NCBI RefSeq assembly: GCF_916715725.1
Contig: NZ_CAKAPD010000013.1
Span: forward strand, 3,038-67,037
Direction of reading: 5' to 3'
DNA: 64,000 nucleotides
DNA from: an uncultured Rothia sp.
Lineage (GTDB): Bacteria; Actinomycetota; Actinomycetes; Actinomycetales; Micrococcaceae
Each line of letters begins with the position of its first letter. The stretch's first letter is position 1. Positions 25,451 through 34,221 of this stretch are shown here, piece after piece. The position numbers and the translations under genes are program-made. Under the pieces are notes generated by a model. The model was not told the origin of the DNA. It saw only the letters and a program-made list of their open reading frames with translations, and made no database searches.

Positions 25451-27481
25451 GTGGCATCTGAACAGAATGCATCTGAACAGCCGCATGAATACGGTGCATC
25501 CGATATTACCGTGCTGGAAGGTCTGGAAGCGGTTCGTAAGCGCCCCGGCATGTACATTGGCTCGACCACTGAGCGCGGTCTGCACCACCTGGTCTACGAG
25601 GTTGTAGATAACTCGGTCGATGAGGCGCTCGCCGGCTACGCCTCCGAAATTGACGTGACCATTCAGGCTGACGGCTCCGTCCGCGTGAAGGACGACGGCC
25701 GCGGTATCCCCGTGGATGAGCACCCCACCGAGCACAAGTCCACCGTTGAGGTTGTCATGACCGTGCTGCACGCTGGCGGTAAGTTCGGCGGCGGCGGCTA
25801 CTCGGTCTCCGGTGGTCTGCACGGTGTGGGTATTTCCGTGGTGAACGCGCTGTCTACCCGCGTGATTACCGAGGTGCACCGTCAGGGCTACGCGTGGCAT
25901 ATTTCCTTCTCGAACGGTGGCGTTCCGGACGGCCCCCTGCGCCGCGGTGAGCCCTCCGATAAGACCGGTACTATCCAGACTTTCTACCCGGATCCGGAAA
26001 TTTTTGAGACCGTCGAGTTCGACTTTGAGACTCTGCGTGCGCGTTTCCAGCAGATGGCGTTCCTGAATAAGGGCCTGACCATCACCCTCACCGATGAGCG
26101 CGAGAAGTTCGTTGGTGACGAGGTTGCCGAAGAGGAGAAGGAAAACACCCTCAACCGCGTACGTGCGAACGCCGACGGCTACACAACCGTCACCTACCGT
26201 TACGACAACGGCCTGTTCGACTACGTGCACTTCCTCAACGCTGGCGCGAAGACCATCGTGAACGAGGAGATTGTCTCCTTCGAGTCCGAAGACACCGACC
26301 GCAACATGAGCCTGGAAGTTGCGATGCAGTGGACTGGTGCCTACAAGGAGTCCGTCTACTCGTACGCGAACACGATTAATACCCACGAGGGTGGTACCCA
26401 CGAAGAGGGTTTCCGTGCCGCTCTGACCTCTCTGGTGAACCGTTACGCGCGTGAGAACAAGCTGCTGCGCGATAAGGACGATAACCTCACCGGTGAAGAT
26501 GTGCGTGAGGGCCTGACTGCGGTCATTTCGATTAAGATTTCTGAGCCGCAGTTCGAGGGTCAGACCAAGACTAAGCTGGGTAACTCGGAGGCTAAGTCCT
26601 TCACCCAGCGTGAGGTGAACGATCACCTCAGCGACTGGTTCGGCCGTAACCCCGCGGTGGCAAAGGACATTGTTCGCCGTGCAATCACCGCCGCTCAGGC
26701 GCGTATTGCAGCCCGTAAGGCTCGCGAGACCACCCGCCGCAAGGGCCTGCTGGAGACCAGCTCCATGCCCGGTAAGCTCAAGGACTGCTCCTCGAAGGAT
26801 CCGTCGATCTCTGAGATTTACCTGGTGGAGGGTGACTCTGCGGGTGGTTCGGCGGTGCAGGGCCGTGACCCGAATACTCAGGCTATTCTGCCGCTGCGCG
26901 GTAAGATCCTGAACGTTGAGCGCGCTCGCCTGGACCGTGCCCTGTCCAATGCTGAAATTCAGGCGATGATTACCGCTTTCGGTACCGGTATTGGTGATGA
27001 CTTCGATATTGAGAAGGCACGCTACCACAAGATTGTTCTGATGGCGGATGCGGACGTCGATGGCCAGCACATTACGACCCTGCTGTTGACTCTGCTCTTC
27101 CGCTTCATGCGTCCGCTGATTGAGGCTGGCTACGTGTACCTGGCTCAGCCGCCGCTGTACCGCATCAAGTGGTCGAACGCTCCGCACGACTACGTGTACT
27201 CGGACGCTGAGCGTGATGAGGCTCTGGCTCGTGGTGCAGCGAAGAACCTGCGCCTGCCTAAGGACAACGGCATTCAGCGTTACAAGGGTCTGGGCGAGAT
27301 GGACTACACCGAGCTGTGGGATACCACTATGGATCCGGCTCGTCGTACCCTGCTTCAGGTGAAGATGGAGGATGCAGCTGCTGCTGACCAGATCTTCTCT
27401 GTTCTGATGGGTGAGGACGTTGAGGCTCGTCGTGAGTTTATCCAGCAGAACGCAAAGGACATTCGATTCCTCGATATCTAG
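25451..27481 (+). CDS. gyrB: DNA gyrase subunit B
   Basis: 676 residues from GTG 25451, which follows CAAGGAG; the frame is open 141 bases further upstream but without GyrB character. ATPase domain shows VVDNSVDEALAGYA, DDGRGIPVD and GGLHGVGISVVNALS; the TOPRIM part shows LVEGDSAGGSAVQGRD and MADADVDGQHI; the C-terminus carries GEDVEARREFIQQNA. Together with GyrA it introduces negative supercoils and is the aminocoumarin target. Confidence 0.97.
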   Translation: MASEQNASEQPHEYGASDITVLEGLEAVRKRPGMYIGSTTERGLHHLVYEVVDNSVDEALAGYASEIDVTIQADGSVRVKDDGRGIPVDEHPTEHKSTVEVVMTVLHAGGKFGGGGYSVSGGLHGVGISVVNALSTRVITEVHRQGYAWHISFSNGGVPDGPLRRGEPSDKTGTIQTFYPDPEIFETVEFDFETLRARFQQMAFLNKGLTITLTDEREKFVGDEVAEEEKENTLNRVRANADGYTTVTYRYDNGLFDYVHFLNAGAKTIVNEEIVSFESEDTDRNMSLEVAMQWTGAYKESVYSYANTINTHEGGTHEEGFRAALTSLVNRYARENKLLRDKDDNLTGEDVREGLTAVISIKISEPQFEGQTKTKLGNSEAKSFTQREVNDHLSDWFGRNPAVAKDIVRRAITAAQARIAARKARETTRRKGLLETSSMPGKLKDCSSKDPSISEIYLVEGDSAGGSAVQGRDPNTQAILPLRGKILNVERARLDRALSNAEIQAMITAFGTGIGDDFDIEKARYHKIVLMADADVDGQHITTLLLTLLFRFMRPLIEAGYVYLAQPPLYRIKWSNAPHDYVYSDAERDEALARGAAKNLRLPKDNGIQRYKGLGEMDYTELWDTTMDPARRTLLQVKMEDAAAADQIFSVLMGEDVEARREFIQQNAKDIRFLDI

Positions 27482-27560
27482 CACGAAACGGCATATGCCC
27501 CATTGGGAATATGTCAAGTGAGCTATATAGCCGAGCGAGTCATTGAGGAATGAGAAAGTA

Positions 27561-30191
27561 ATGAGCGAAGAACAGCAGAATAAATCCACTGAGGTTGACG
27601 TAGTCAGCAACGGTGGCGCTGAAAATGTAGACCACCACGGTCACATTGAACAGGTGGACCTGCAGACTGAGATGCAGCGCTCCTACCTGGACTACGCAAT
27701 GGCGGTTATTATTGGCCGCGCCCTGCCGGATGTGCGTGACGGCCTCAAGCCCGTGCACCGCCGCGTGATTTACGCGATGTACGACGGTGGCTACCGCCCG
27801 GACCGCGCCTTCAACAAGTGCGCCCGTGTGGTCGGTGACGTGATGGGTCAGTTCCATCCCCACGGCGATAGCGCTATCTACGACACTCTGGTGCGTCTGA
27901 TTCAGAGCTGGATTATGCGTTACCCGCTGGCGCTGGGTCAGGGTAACTTCGGATCTCCCGGTAACGACGGTGCTGCAGCGCCTCGATACACCGAGACCAA
28001 GATGGCACCCATCGCCCTGGAGATGGTGCGTGACATCAACGAGGACACCGTTGACTTCCAGCCCAACTACGATGGCAAGTCCCTGGAGCCGACCGTTCTG
28101 CCCGCGCGCATCCCGAACCTGCTGGTCAACGGTTCTTCGGGTATTGCTGTGGGTATGGCGACCAATATCCCGCCGCACAACCTGCGTGAGGTTGCTGAGG
28201 GTGTGGAGTGGTTCCTGAAGAACCCGCACGCCACCAATGAGGAGCTGCTGAACGCTCTGATGGCTCGTATTAAGGGCCCGGATTTCCCGACCGGTGCACA
28301 GATTCTGGGCACCAAGGGCATTGAGGATGCGTACCGCACCGGCCGCGGCTCCATCACTATGCGCGCGGTGGTCAACGTGGAGGAAATCCACGGTCGCACC
28401 TGCCTGGTGGTCACCGAGCTGCCGTACCAGGCGAACCCGGATAACCTGGCGATTAAGATTGCTGAGCTCATCAAGGACGGTAAGGTCACCGGCATTGCCG
28501 ATCTGCGCGATGAGACTTCGGGTCGTACCGGTCAGCGCCTGGTGATTGTGCTCAAGCGTGATGCATCACCGAAGGTTGTGCTGAACAACCTGTACAAGCA
28601 CACCCAGCTGCAGGAGAACTTCTCCGCGAATATGCTCGCCATTGTTGATGGCGTGCCGCGCACCCTGTCCCTGGATGCCTTTGTGCGTCACTGGGTGGAC
28701 CACCAGATGGACGTTATCGTTCGTCGTACCCGTTACCGCCTGCGTCAGGCGGAGGAAGAGGCGCACATCCTGCGCGGCCTGCTGAAGGCTCTGGATGCTC
28801 TGGACGAGGTTATTGCCCTGATCCGCCGCTCCCCCACCGCTGATGAGGCGCGTAGCGGCCTGATGGAGTTCCTGCAGATTGATGAGGCTCAGGCTCAGGC
28901 AATTCTGAACATGCAGCTGCGTCGTCTGGCTGCTCTGGAGCGTCAGAAGATTCAGGATCGCCACGATGAGCTGATGCGCATGATCGCTGAGTACAACGCG
29001 ATTATTGCTTCGGAGACTCGCCAGCGCGAGATTATCTCTGAGGAGCTGGGCGAGATCGTGAACCGCTACGGCGATGAGCGTCGCACCCAGATTATGTACG
29101 GCTACAACGGCGATATGTCGATGGAAGACCTCATCCCTGAGGAGGAGGTCGTGGTAACGATTACTCGCGGCGGCTACATTAAGCGCACCCGCAGTGATCA
29201 GTACCGTAGCCAGCACCGCGGCGGTAAGGGCATTAAGGGTGCCTCGCTGCGCGGTGATGACGTGGTGGAGCACTTCTTTGTGACGACCACGCACAGCTGG
29301 ATTCTGTTCTTCACGAACCTGGGTCGCGTGTACCGCGCGAAGGGTTATGAGCTGCAGGAAGCTGGCCGCGATGCGAAGGGCCAACATATTGCGAACCTGC
29401 TGGAATTCCAGGGTGGTGAGCATATTGCTCAGGTCATGGAGCTGAAGAGCTACGACGATGCTGAGTACCTGGTGCTTGCTACTCGCGGCGGTATGGTGAA
29501 GAAGAGCCGCCTGAGCGATTACGATACGAACCGTACTGCCGGCCTGATTGCGATTAACCTGCGTGAGGGCGATGAGGTTGTTTCGGCGTTCACCGTTTCG
29601 GATAAGGACGATATTCTGCTGGTGTCGCGTAACGGTATGTCGTTGCGCTTCCACGCTGATGATGCGTCGTTGCGCCCGATGGGTCGTTCGACCTCGGGTG
29701 TGACCGGTATGAAGTTCCGTGAGGGCGATGAGCTGATTTCTGCGAACGTGGTTACTGAGGGCTCCTTCGTCTTCGTGGTCACTGAGGGTGGTTACGCGAA
29801 GCGTACGAGCGTGGATGAGTACCGCGTGCAGGGTCGTAACGGTTTCGGCATTAAGGTTGCTAAGCTAGTTGAGGATCGTGGCGCCCTGGTGGGTGGCCTC
29901 ATTGTGGACGAAGAGGACGAGGTGCTGGTGGTTATGGCCAGCGGCAAGGTCGTTCGTTCGAATGTGAATGAGGTTCCTGCGAAGGGACGCGATACTATGG
30001 GTGTTATCTTTGCAAAGCCCGGTAAGGGCGATTCTATTATTGGTGTTGCGCGCAACCAGGATCGTCAGCTGGATGATAGCGACGATGAAACCACTGAGAA
30101 CACCGAGGCTTCGGAGTCTTCTGAGGCGCCCGGTACGGACAACGAGGGTGAAGCGGCAGCTGCCGATCTCACCGCTACTGGAGGTAACTAA
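27561..30191 (+). CDS. gyrA: DNA gyrase subunit A
   Basis: 876 residues from ATG 27561. The breakage-reunion domain contains the quinolone region FHPHGDSAIYDTLVR and the catalytic tyrosine in APRYTETKMAP. The Ser and Asp at the two main resistance positions are wild-type, so no quinolone-resistance change is seen there. The C-terminal beta-pinwheel carries the GyrA box QHRGGKGIKG. An acidic tail (EDSDDETTENTE-like) ends the protein. It follows gyrB by 79 bases and its stop overlaps the DUF3566 gene start. Confidence 0.97.
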   Translation: MSEEQQNKSTEVDVVSNGGAENVDHHGHIEQVDLQTEMQRSYLDYAMAVIIGRALPDVRDGLKPVHRRVIYAMYDGGYRPDRAFNKCARVVGDVMGQFHPHGDSAIYDTLVRLIQSWIMRYPLALGQGNFGSPGNDGAAAPRYTETKMAPIALEMVRDINEDTVDFQPNYDGKSLEPTVLPARIPNLLVNGSSGIAVGMATNIPPHNLREVAEGVEWFLKNPHATNEELLNALMARIKGPDFPTGAQILGTKGIEDAYRTGRGSITMRAVVNVEEIHGRTCLVVTELPYQANPDNLAIKIAELIKDGKVTGIADLRDETSGRTGQRLVIVLKRDASPKVVLNNLYKHTQLQENFSANMLAIVDGVPRTLSLDAFVRHWVDHQMDVIVRRTRYRLRQAEEEAHILRGLLKALDALDEVIALIRRSPTADEARSGLMEFLQIDEAQAQAILNMQLRRLAALERQKIQDRHDELMRMIAEYNAIIASETRQREIISEELGEIVNRYGDERRTQIMYGYNGDMSMEDLIPEEEVVVTITRGGYIKRTRSDQYRSQHRGGKGIKGASLRGDDVVEHFFVTTTHSWILFFTNLGRVYRAKGYELQEAGRDAKGQHIANLLEFQGGEHIAQVMELKSYDDAEYLVLATRGGMVKKSRLSDYDTNRTAGLIAINLREGDEVVSAFTVSDKDDILLVSRNGMSLRFHADDASLRPMGRSTSGVTGMKFREGDELISANVVTEGSFVFVVTEGGYAKRTSVDEYRVQGRNGFGIKVAKLVEDRGALVGGLIVDEEDEVLVVMASGKVVRSNVNEVPAKGRDTMGVIFAKPGKGDSIIGVARNQDRQLDDSDDETTENTEASESSEAPGTDNEGEAAAADLTATGGN

Positions 30192-30772
30192 TGAGCAGCA
30201 CTCCCGCGAGCTCCTCTCCTGCGTCGGCACAGCGTTCGGCGTCGGCTGGTGCATCTAAGTCTTCGGGTGCGGCTAAGGCTGGCGCGCGTCGCCCGGCTCA
30301 GTCGCGTTCGGGCCAGGCTCGTCCTGGCGGTACCGCTAAGCGTCCTGTAAACGCTAAGCGTCCGACCGGTTCGCGCCGTCAGCTGGTGCGTCCGGCGCCG
30401 CGTTCGAAGATTCGTCGTGCGCGTCTGGTGGTTCAGAAGGTTGATACGTGGTCGGTTGCTAAGCTGATCTTCCTGCTGTCTATTGCCCTGGGTATCGTGA
30501 CCGTCGTGGCGTCGGTGATTCTCTGGCTGTTCCTGCAGGCTTCTGGTGCGTTTACCGGTGTGAACCAGCTGATTAGCTCGCTGGGTACCGGTTCGACCAC
30601 TGTGGATATTTCGCAGATGATTTCGCTGGGTCAGGTTGCTTTGGTGACTACTATTTTTGCTGTGGTCAACACTGTGGTCTTTACTCTGCTGGGTATGATT
30701 GGCGCGATTCTGTACAACCTGGCTGCGAAGCTGGTTGGTGGCGTGACCTTGACTCTGAGCGATGAGTCCTAG
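30191..30772 (+). CDS. DUF3566 transmembrane protein
   Basis: 193 residues. The first 75 are basic, Ala/Ser/Pro/Arg-rich and disordered; then two transmembrane segments (about 94-118 and 155-180) in a DUF3566 domain containing VDTWSVAKLIFLLSIALGIV and VNQLISSLGTGS. This gene follows gyrA in most actinobacteria; function is unclear. ATG overlaps the gyrA stop (TAATGAG), so it is coupled. Confidence 0.88.
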   Translation: MSSTPASSSPASAQRSASAGASKSSGAAKAGARRPAQSRSGQARPGGTAKRPVNAKRPTGSRRQLVRPAPRSKIRRARLVVQKVDTWSVAKLIFLLSIALGIVTVVASVILWLFLQASGAFTGVNQLISSLGTGSTTVDISQMISLGQVALVTTIFAVVNTVVFTLLGMIGAILYNLAAKLVGGVTLTLSDES

Positions 30773-30973
30773 TCTGTAGCTTTTTGAGCTTTGTGTGCGG
30801 GCGGTGCCCCTCTGGATGGAGGTGGTGCCGCCCGTTCTGCATGCCGCCTGTTTTGCGTGCATGGGAACCCACGGTATTAAAATGTGATGCAGAACATGCT
30901 TTTTCGATTTGGTGTTGCCTGTAAACACCTGTATAGTTATATCTCGTTCTACGGAAGAAATTCCGCAGAGGGA

Positions 30974-31047
30974 GGGCGTATAGCTCAGACGGTTAGAGCG
31001 CTTCGCTGATAACGAAGAGGTCCCAAGTTCGATTCTTGGTACGCCCA
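30974..31047 (+). tRNA. tRNA-Ile(GAT)
   Basis: 74 bases with a full cloverleaf: acceptor GGGCGTA/TACGCCC, D stem GCTC/GAGC, anticodon loop CTGATAA (GAT), T arm CCAAG TTCGATT CTTGG, discriminator A. CCA is not encoded. Same place as in mycobacteria (after gyrA-DUF3566). Confidence 0.97.
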
Positions 31048-31069
31048 CTCCACACTATGAAAGGCAATA

Positions 31070-31171
31070 ATGAAGAAATTATTGATTCTTGCTGTTCTTT
31101 CGTGTGTCACTGTGATGGTCTTGAAAAAGTATCAGAGCAATGAAGTCGTGAAGGCTTGGAAAAATAACTAA
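31070..31171 (+). CDS. DLW-39-like microprotein
   Basis: 33 residues: MKKLLILAVLSCVTVMVLKK, then YQSNEVVKAWKNN. A short hydrophobic segment follows a Lys-Lys start, then a polar tail with a tryptophan. Actinobacteria encode the DLW-39 family microprotein just at this spot between gyrA and the tRNA genes, and the pattern fits, though the tail lacks the D-L-W triplet that names the family. ATG behind GAAAGG. Probably membrane-associated; function unknown. Confidence 0.7.
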   Translation: MKKLLILAVLSCVTVMVLKKYQSNEVVKAWKNN

Positions 31172-31191
31172 ACAGTGGTTTCCGCTGAGAC

Positions 31192-31264
31192 GGGGGCGTG
31201 GCGCAATTGGTAGCGCATCTGCTTTGCAAGCAGAGGGTTAGGGGTTCGAGTCCCCTCGCCTCCA
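31192..31264 (+). tRNA. tRNA-Ala(TGC), copy 1
   Basis: 73 bases: acceptor GGGGGCG/CGCCTCC (one G-T), D stem GCGC/GCGC, anticodon loop TTTGCAA (TGC), T arm GGGG TTCGAGT CCCC. Identical to the copy at 35507. Five bases further on a 5S rRNA begins. Confidence 0.97.
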
Positions 31265-31266
31265 CT

Positions 31267-31384
31267 TTCCGGTGATTATAGCAAGAGGGAAACGCCTGGT
31301 TCCATTCCGAACCCAGAAGCTAAGACTCTTCGCGCCGATGGTACTGCACTTTTGTGGGTGTGGGAGAGTAGGTCATCGCCGGTT
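31267..31384 (+). rRNA. rrf: 5S rRNA, copy 1 (not linked to 16S or 23S)
   Basis: About 118 bases with the conserved 5S blocks CCATTCCGAACCCAGAAGCT and GATGGTACTGCA, TGGGAGAGTAGGTC. The terminal stem is CCGGTGAT (31269) with ATCGCCGG (to 31382), one T-G pair. No 16S or 23S is in the window. Exact ends are estimated. A terminator follows at once. Confidence 0.88.
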
Positions 31385-31395
31385 TATTTTTGAAA

Positions 31396-31426
31396 AAGGC
31401 CCCGTATCGAAAGATGCGGGGTCTTT
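31396..31426 (+). terminator. Terminator after 5S copy 1
   Basis: GGCCCCGTATC, loop GAAA, GATGCGGGGTC then TTTT. Confidence 0.85.
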
Positions 31427-31974
31427 TGTTATATTCGCCAAAGTTGTTGTATCTGCTGATGTGATGCGGGGGAATAGGTGCGAATACCTCGCGAAGCTGA
31501 TGTGCTGCGTGCGCCGCGGGTATAGATTCAATTCTTCGTGATATTCGAATGCGCACGGCTGTAGGAAACCCCTACTGTGGAGAATGTGCTCCGCAGAAAG
31601 CCCCGCGCCGTAAAACCCACAGGGGTGTCCCGTGTGGGTAGCTCGGCGACCTAAATGAGGTCTGAATAATAAAGGTGTGTCACAAAAAGAAAGCTGGGAG
31701 GTTCCTGAAAGTGAACACTTGGTGAACACACTTTAGCCTCTTGATGGATATAATCACCCCTCTCCCCCGCACTCTCGCATAAGCCACATAAACCAACTTA
31801 AGCATTCCAATAGGTGCACCCTTTTTTCCGCGGAATATCAGGAGAGTTTCCCCTGAAATATGGGCTCTATAGTAAAACCCTCACGGAAACCCGCTCAATA
31901 CTGTGGGTTTATCTGTTATTTCGTGTTAATTCGGAATACTTTAGATTTCGCGAAAACCGACAGATAATTTTCTT
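31427..31974. other. Non-coding stretch upstream of the phosphate transporter
   Basis: 548 bases with no supported gene. Contains AGAGTTTCCCCTGAAATAT at 31843-31862, nearly matching half of the inverted repeat at 45041-45104, a TTTCGCGAAA palindrome at 31947, and GATAAT at 31963-31968, the likely -10 of the next gene. Confidence 0.45.
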
Positions 31975-33204
31975 GTGACTACAGAACTCATTATTCTCGT
32001 GATCGTGGTGCTGACCGCGCTCGCCTTCGACTTTACGAATGGCTTCCACGACACCGGCAACGCGATGGCAACCTCCATCGCCACCGGTGCGCTGAAGCCT
32101 AAGACCGCCGTGGCGCTGTCTGCGTCCCTGAACCTCGTTGGCGCGTTCCTCTCTGTTGAGGTGGCACGCTCGGTTGGTAGCGGCATCGTGAACCTGGACC
32201 GTATCGATGTAACAACGGACGGTCCGGCGCTGATGCTTATCGTCTTTACCGGCCTGGTTGGCGGTATTCTCTGGAATGTTTTGACCTGGCTTCTGGGTTT
32301 GCCCTCCTCCTCGTCGCACGCTCTGTTTGGTGGCCTGATTGGTTCGGCTATTGTCGCGATCGGCTTTGACGGCGTGCAGTGGATGGGCGTTCTGTCCAAG
32401 ATTATTGTTCCCGCGGTCCTCTCCCCCGTCATTGCGGCTATTGTGGCGGCAACCGGCACTTGGCTGGTCTACCGTATTGCTGCCCCGGTGGCTGACGACC
32501 GCAAGCACGGTGGCTTCCGTAAGGGACAGGTTGCGACCGCATCCCTGATGTCTCTGGCGCACGGCACTAACGATGCGCAGAAGACCATGGGTGTGATCTT
32601 CCTGGCTCTGGTTGCTTCGGGCACTCTGAGCAACGATGACGCGATTCCCTTCTGGGTGAAGGCTTCCTGCGCGCTTGCTATTGCGCTGGGTACTTACCTG
32701 GGCGGTTGGCGTATTATCCGCACCCTCGGTAAGGGCATCGTTGAGGTGGACACCCCGCAAGGCGTTGCCGCTGACGGTGCATCTGCTGCGATTATTCTGA
32801 CCTCTTCCCACTTCGGTATGGCTCTGTCCACCACTCACGTGGCGTCCGGTTCGATTCTGGGTAGTGGCCTGGGCCGTAAGGGTGCTGAGGTGCGCTGGTC
32901 TGTTGCTGGCCGCATGGTGGTTGCTTGGCTGATTACTCTGCCGGCTGCCGCTATTGTGGGTGCTCTGACCTGGCTGATTGGTCACGGCCTGAATGCTCTG
33001 ACCGGTACCCAGTTCATTGGCGAAATGACCGTGTTCGCTTTGCTGGTAGTCTTCTGCTTCCTGATGTGGCGTCATTCCCAGAAGGACAACATTGACGCTT
33101 CGAACGTGACTGGCGACTGGGATGAAAAGGAAGGCGCTGCAGTCACCAGCGCTGAGGCATCCGCAGAAGCCCAGACCCTTGCTACTGAGAAGGCAGGTTC
33201 GTAG
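31975..33204 (+). CDS. pit: Inorganic phosphate transporter, PiT family
   Basis: 409 residues, about ten transmembrane segments. PiT signatures are FDFTNGFHDTGNAMATSIA at about 17 and SLAHGTNDAQKTMGVI in the second half; an intermediate GLPSSSSHALFGGLIGS is also typical. These carriers import phosphate with a proton or metal ion. GTG at 31975 has no Shine-Dalgarno site, but GATAAT ends six bases upstream, so it is probably leaderless. The C-terminus (from about 385) is Ala/Glu-rich. Two bases separate it from the next gene. Confidence 0.93.
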   Translation: MTTELIILVIVVLTALAFDFTNGFHDTGNAMATSIATGALKPKTAVALSASLNLVGAFLSVEVARSVGSGIVNLDRIDVTTDGPALMLIVFTGLVGGILWNVLTWLLGLPSSSSHALFGGLIGSAIVAIGFDGVQWMGVLSKIIVPAVLSPVIAAIVAATGTWLVYRIAAPVADDRKHGGFRKGQVATASLMSLAHGTNDAQKTMGVIFLALVASGTLSNDDAIPFWVKASCALAIALGTYLGGWRIIRTLGKGIVEVDTPQGVAADGASAAIILTSSHFGMALSTTHVASGSILGSGLGRKGAEVRWSVAGRMVVAWLITLPAAAIVGALTWLIGHGLNALTGTQFIGEMTVFALLVVFCFLMWRHSQKDNIDASNVTGDWDEKEGAAVTSAEASAEAQTLATEKAGS

Positions 33205-33206
33205 TC

Positions 33207-33512
33207 GTGGAATATCTGATGGACATTGTGAACAAGGTTATTCCGGTGCTGATTGCCGGTTTGTTCTTTGGTGCGGGCCTTCCGGCGCTCTATGCGCTGG
33301 GTCTGCGTATGCTGGCTGGTCGTACCGAGTACACCGCGGACGGTAAGCTCGTTGAAATTGAGCCTCCGGGAACGGCGGCGAAGATTGCTGCGTTCTGCAT
33401 TTTTGCTATTATCGTAGCAATCGTAATCATCGGTATTCTCTGGGTCGCTAAGGACTTTATCGACCACACTTTCGGCTGGAATATCTTCGGCGTAACCGGT
33501 GGAGGCCACTAA
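33207..33512 (+). CDS. Small two-helix membrane protein, companion of pit
   Basis: 101 residues with transmembrane segments at about 9-34 and 58-82, the loop between them containing EYTADGKLVEIEPPGTAAK. I recognise no named family. GTG at 33207 starts two bases after the pit stop codon, behind AGGCAGG within pit; an ATG at 33219 is a possible alternative. Coupling to pit suggests an accessory role; that is inference. Confidence 0.7.
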   Translation: MEYLMDIVNKVIPVLIAGLFFGAGLPALYALGLRMLAGRTEYTADGKLVEIEPPGTAAKIAAFCIFAIIVAIVIIGILWVAKDFIDHTFGWNIFGVTGGGH

Positions 33513-33562
33513 TCCCGTGAACACTAAATTGCATATAATGACTGCTTCGAAGGAGGGGCTCG

Positions 33563-34015
33563 ATGCCTGATAAGAGCATGATCTCTCGAGTAATCGATTG
33601 GCTGAGCGTCGGGTATCCCAAGGATGTTCCGGTGCAGGACCGCGCGGCAGTGATGGCTATTTTGAAAATGCGTCTGACCGATGAGCAGCTGCAGGAAGTT
33701 GTTCGCCAGCTCATGCAGTCTCGTGCTGCTCGTGGCGAGGCGTACGTGAGCGACCAGCGCATTAACGAGTACATTCGTCGAGTGGTGGATCATACCCCGA
33801 CTCCGCAGGATATTGACCGCGTCGCTAAGATTCTGGGTGCGCACGGCTTCCTGATTGCGGAGAACCACGTGAACGAGGACGCTGAGCCTACGGCTGGCGG
33901 TACCGAGTACGTGACCTACGATGATCCGACGACCGGCGAGATCCGTATTGCTGAGTTGGCTGCTGAGTCGGCTAATATTCCGGCTCCGAACGCTACGGCT
34001 GCGCAGGATAACTAA
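33563..34015 (+). CDS. DUF3349 domain protein
   Basis: 150 residues. The region VIDWLSVGYPKDVPVQDRAA followed by LKMRLTDEQLQEVVRQLM matches my memory of DUF3349, a small helical domain found in actinobacteria. The C-terminal 50 residues are polar (AEPTAGGTEYVTYDDPTTGE) and probably disordered. ATG with GAAGGAGGGG, a strong site. Function unknown. Followed by a terminator. Confidence 0.75.
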   Translation: MPDKSMISRVIDWLSVGYPKDVPVQDRAAVMAILKMRLTDEQLQEVVRQLMQSRAARGEAYVSDQRINEYIRRVVDHTPTPQDIDRVAKILGAHGFLIAENHVNEDAEPTAGGTEYVTYDDPTTGEIRIAELAAESANIPAPNATAAQDN

Positions 34016-34056
34016 ATAGCCTGCGGTGAGAGTTGAGAGCTCTCATGAAGTTTGTG

Positions 34057-34089
34057 ACCTATGGGGTGGACTGAGTCCACCCCATAGGT
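34057..34089 (+). terminator. Terminator after the DUF3349 gene
   Basis: Perfect 15-bp stem ACCTATGGGGTGGAC with a three-base loop and TTTTC after it. Confidence 0.9.
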
Positions 34090-34221
34090 TTTCTTTATGC
34101 CCTTCGAATGATGCGCAGCGGGTTGTCGGCATGTGCATGGGTGCGGGCGGTATTCTAGAGGGACTTCACTCCCCTCAAACCGTTGGTGGGCTTTGTGCTC
34201 GCCCTGCATCCTGGAGAATCT

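Larger units (their letters stand above)
31191..31394 (+). repeat. 204-bp direct repeat, copy 1 (tRNA-Ala + 5S)
   Basis: Identical over its whole length to 35506-35709 as far as I can read it; identity stops abruptly on both sides. Confidence 0.9.

Noticed and set aside
25430..27610. A 726-codon open frame opposite gyrB
   Set aside because: It mirrors gyrB codon structure; the opposite frame stays open because of GC-rich third positions. No domain is seen, and gyrB on the plus strand is certain.
30974..31384. An rRNA operon spacer with 16S and 23S around it
   Set aside because: Only the two tRNAs and 5S are present; gyrA/DUF3566 lies upstream and pit downstream.
31272..31541. A short open frame over the 5S rRNA
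   Set aside because: It repeats identically at the second 5S copy for exactly the rRNA stretch and then diverges; no ribosome-binding site.
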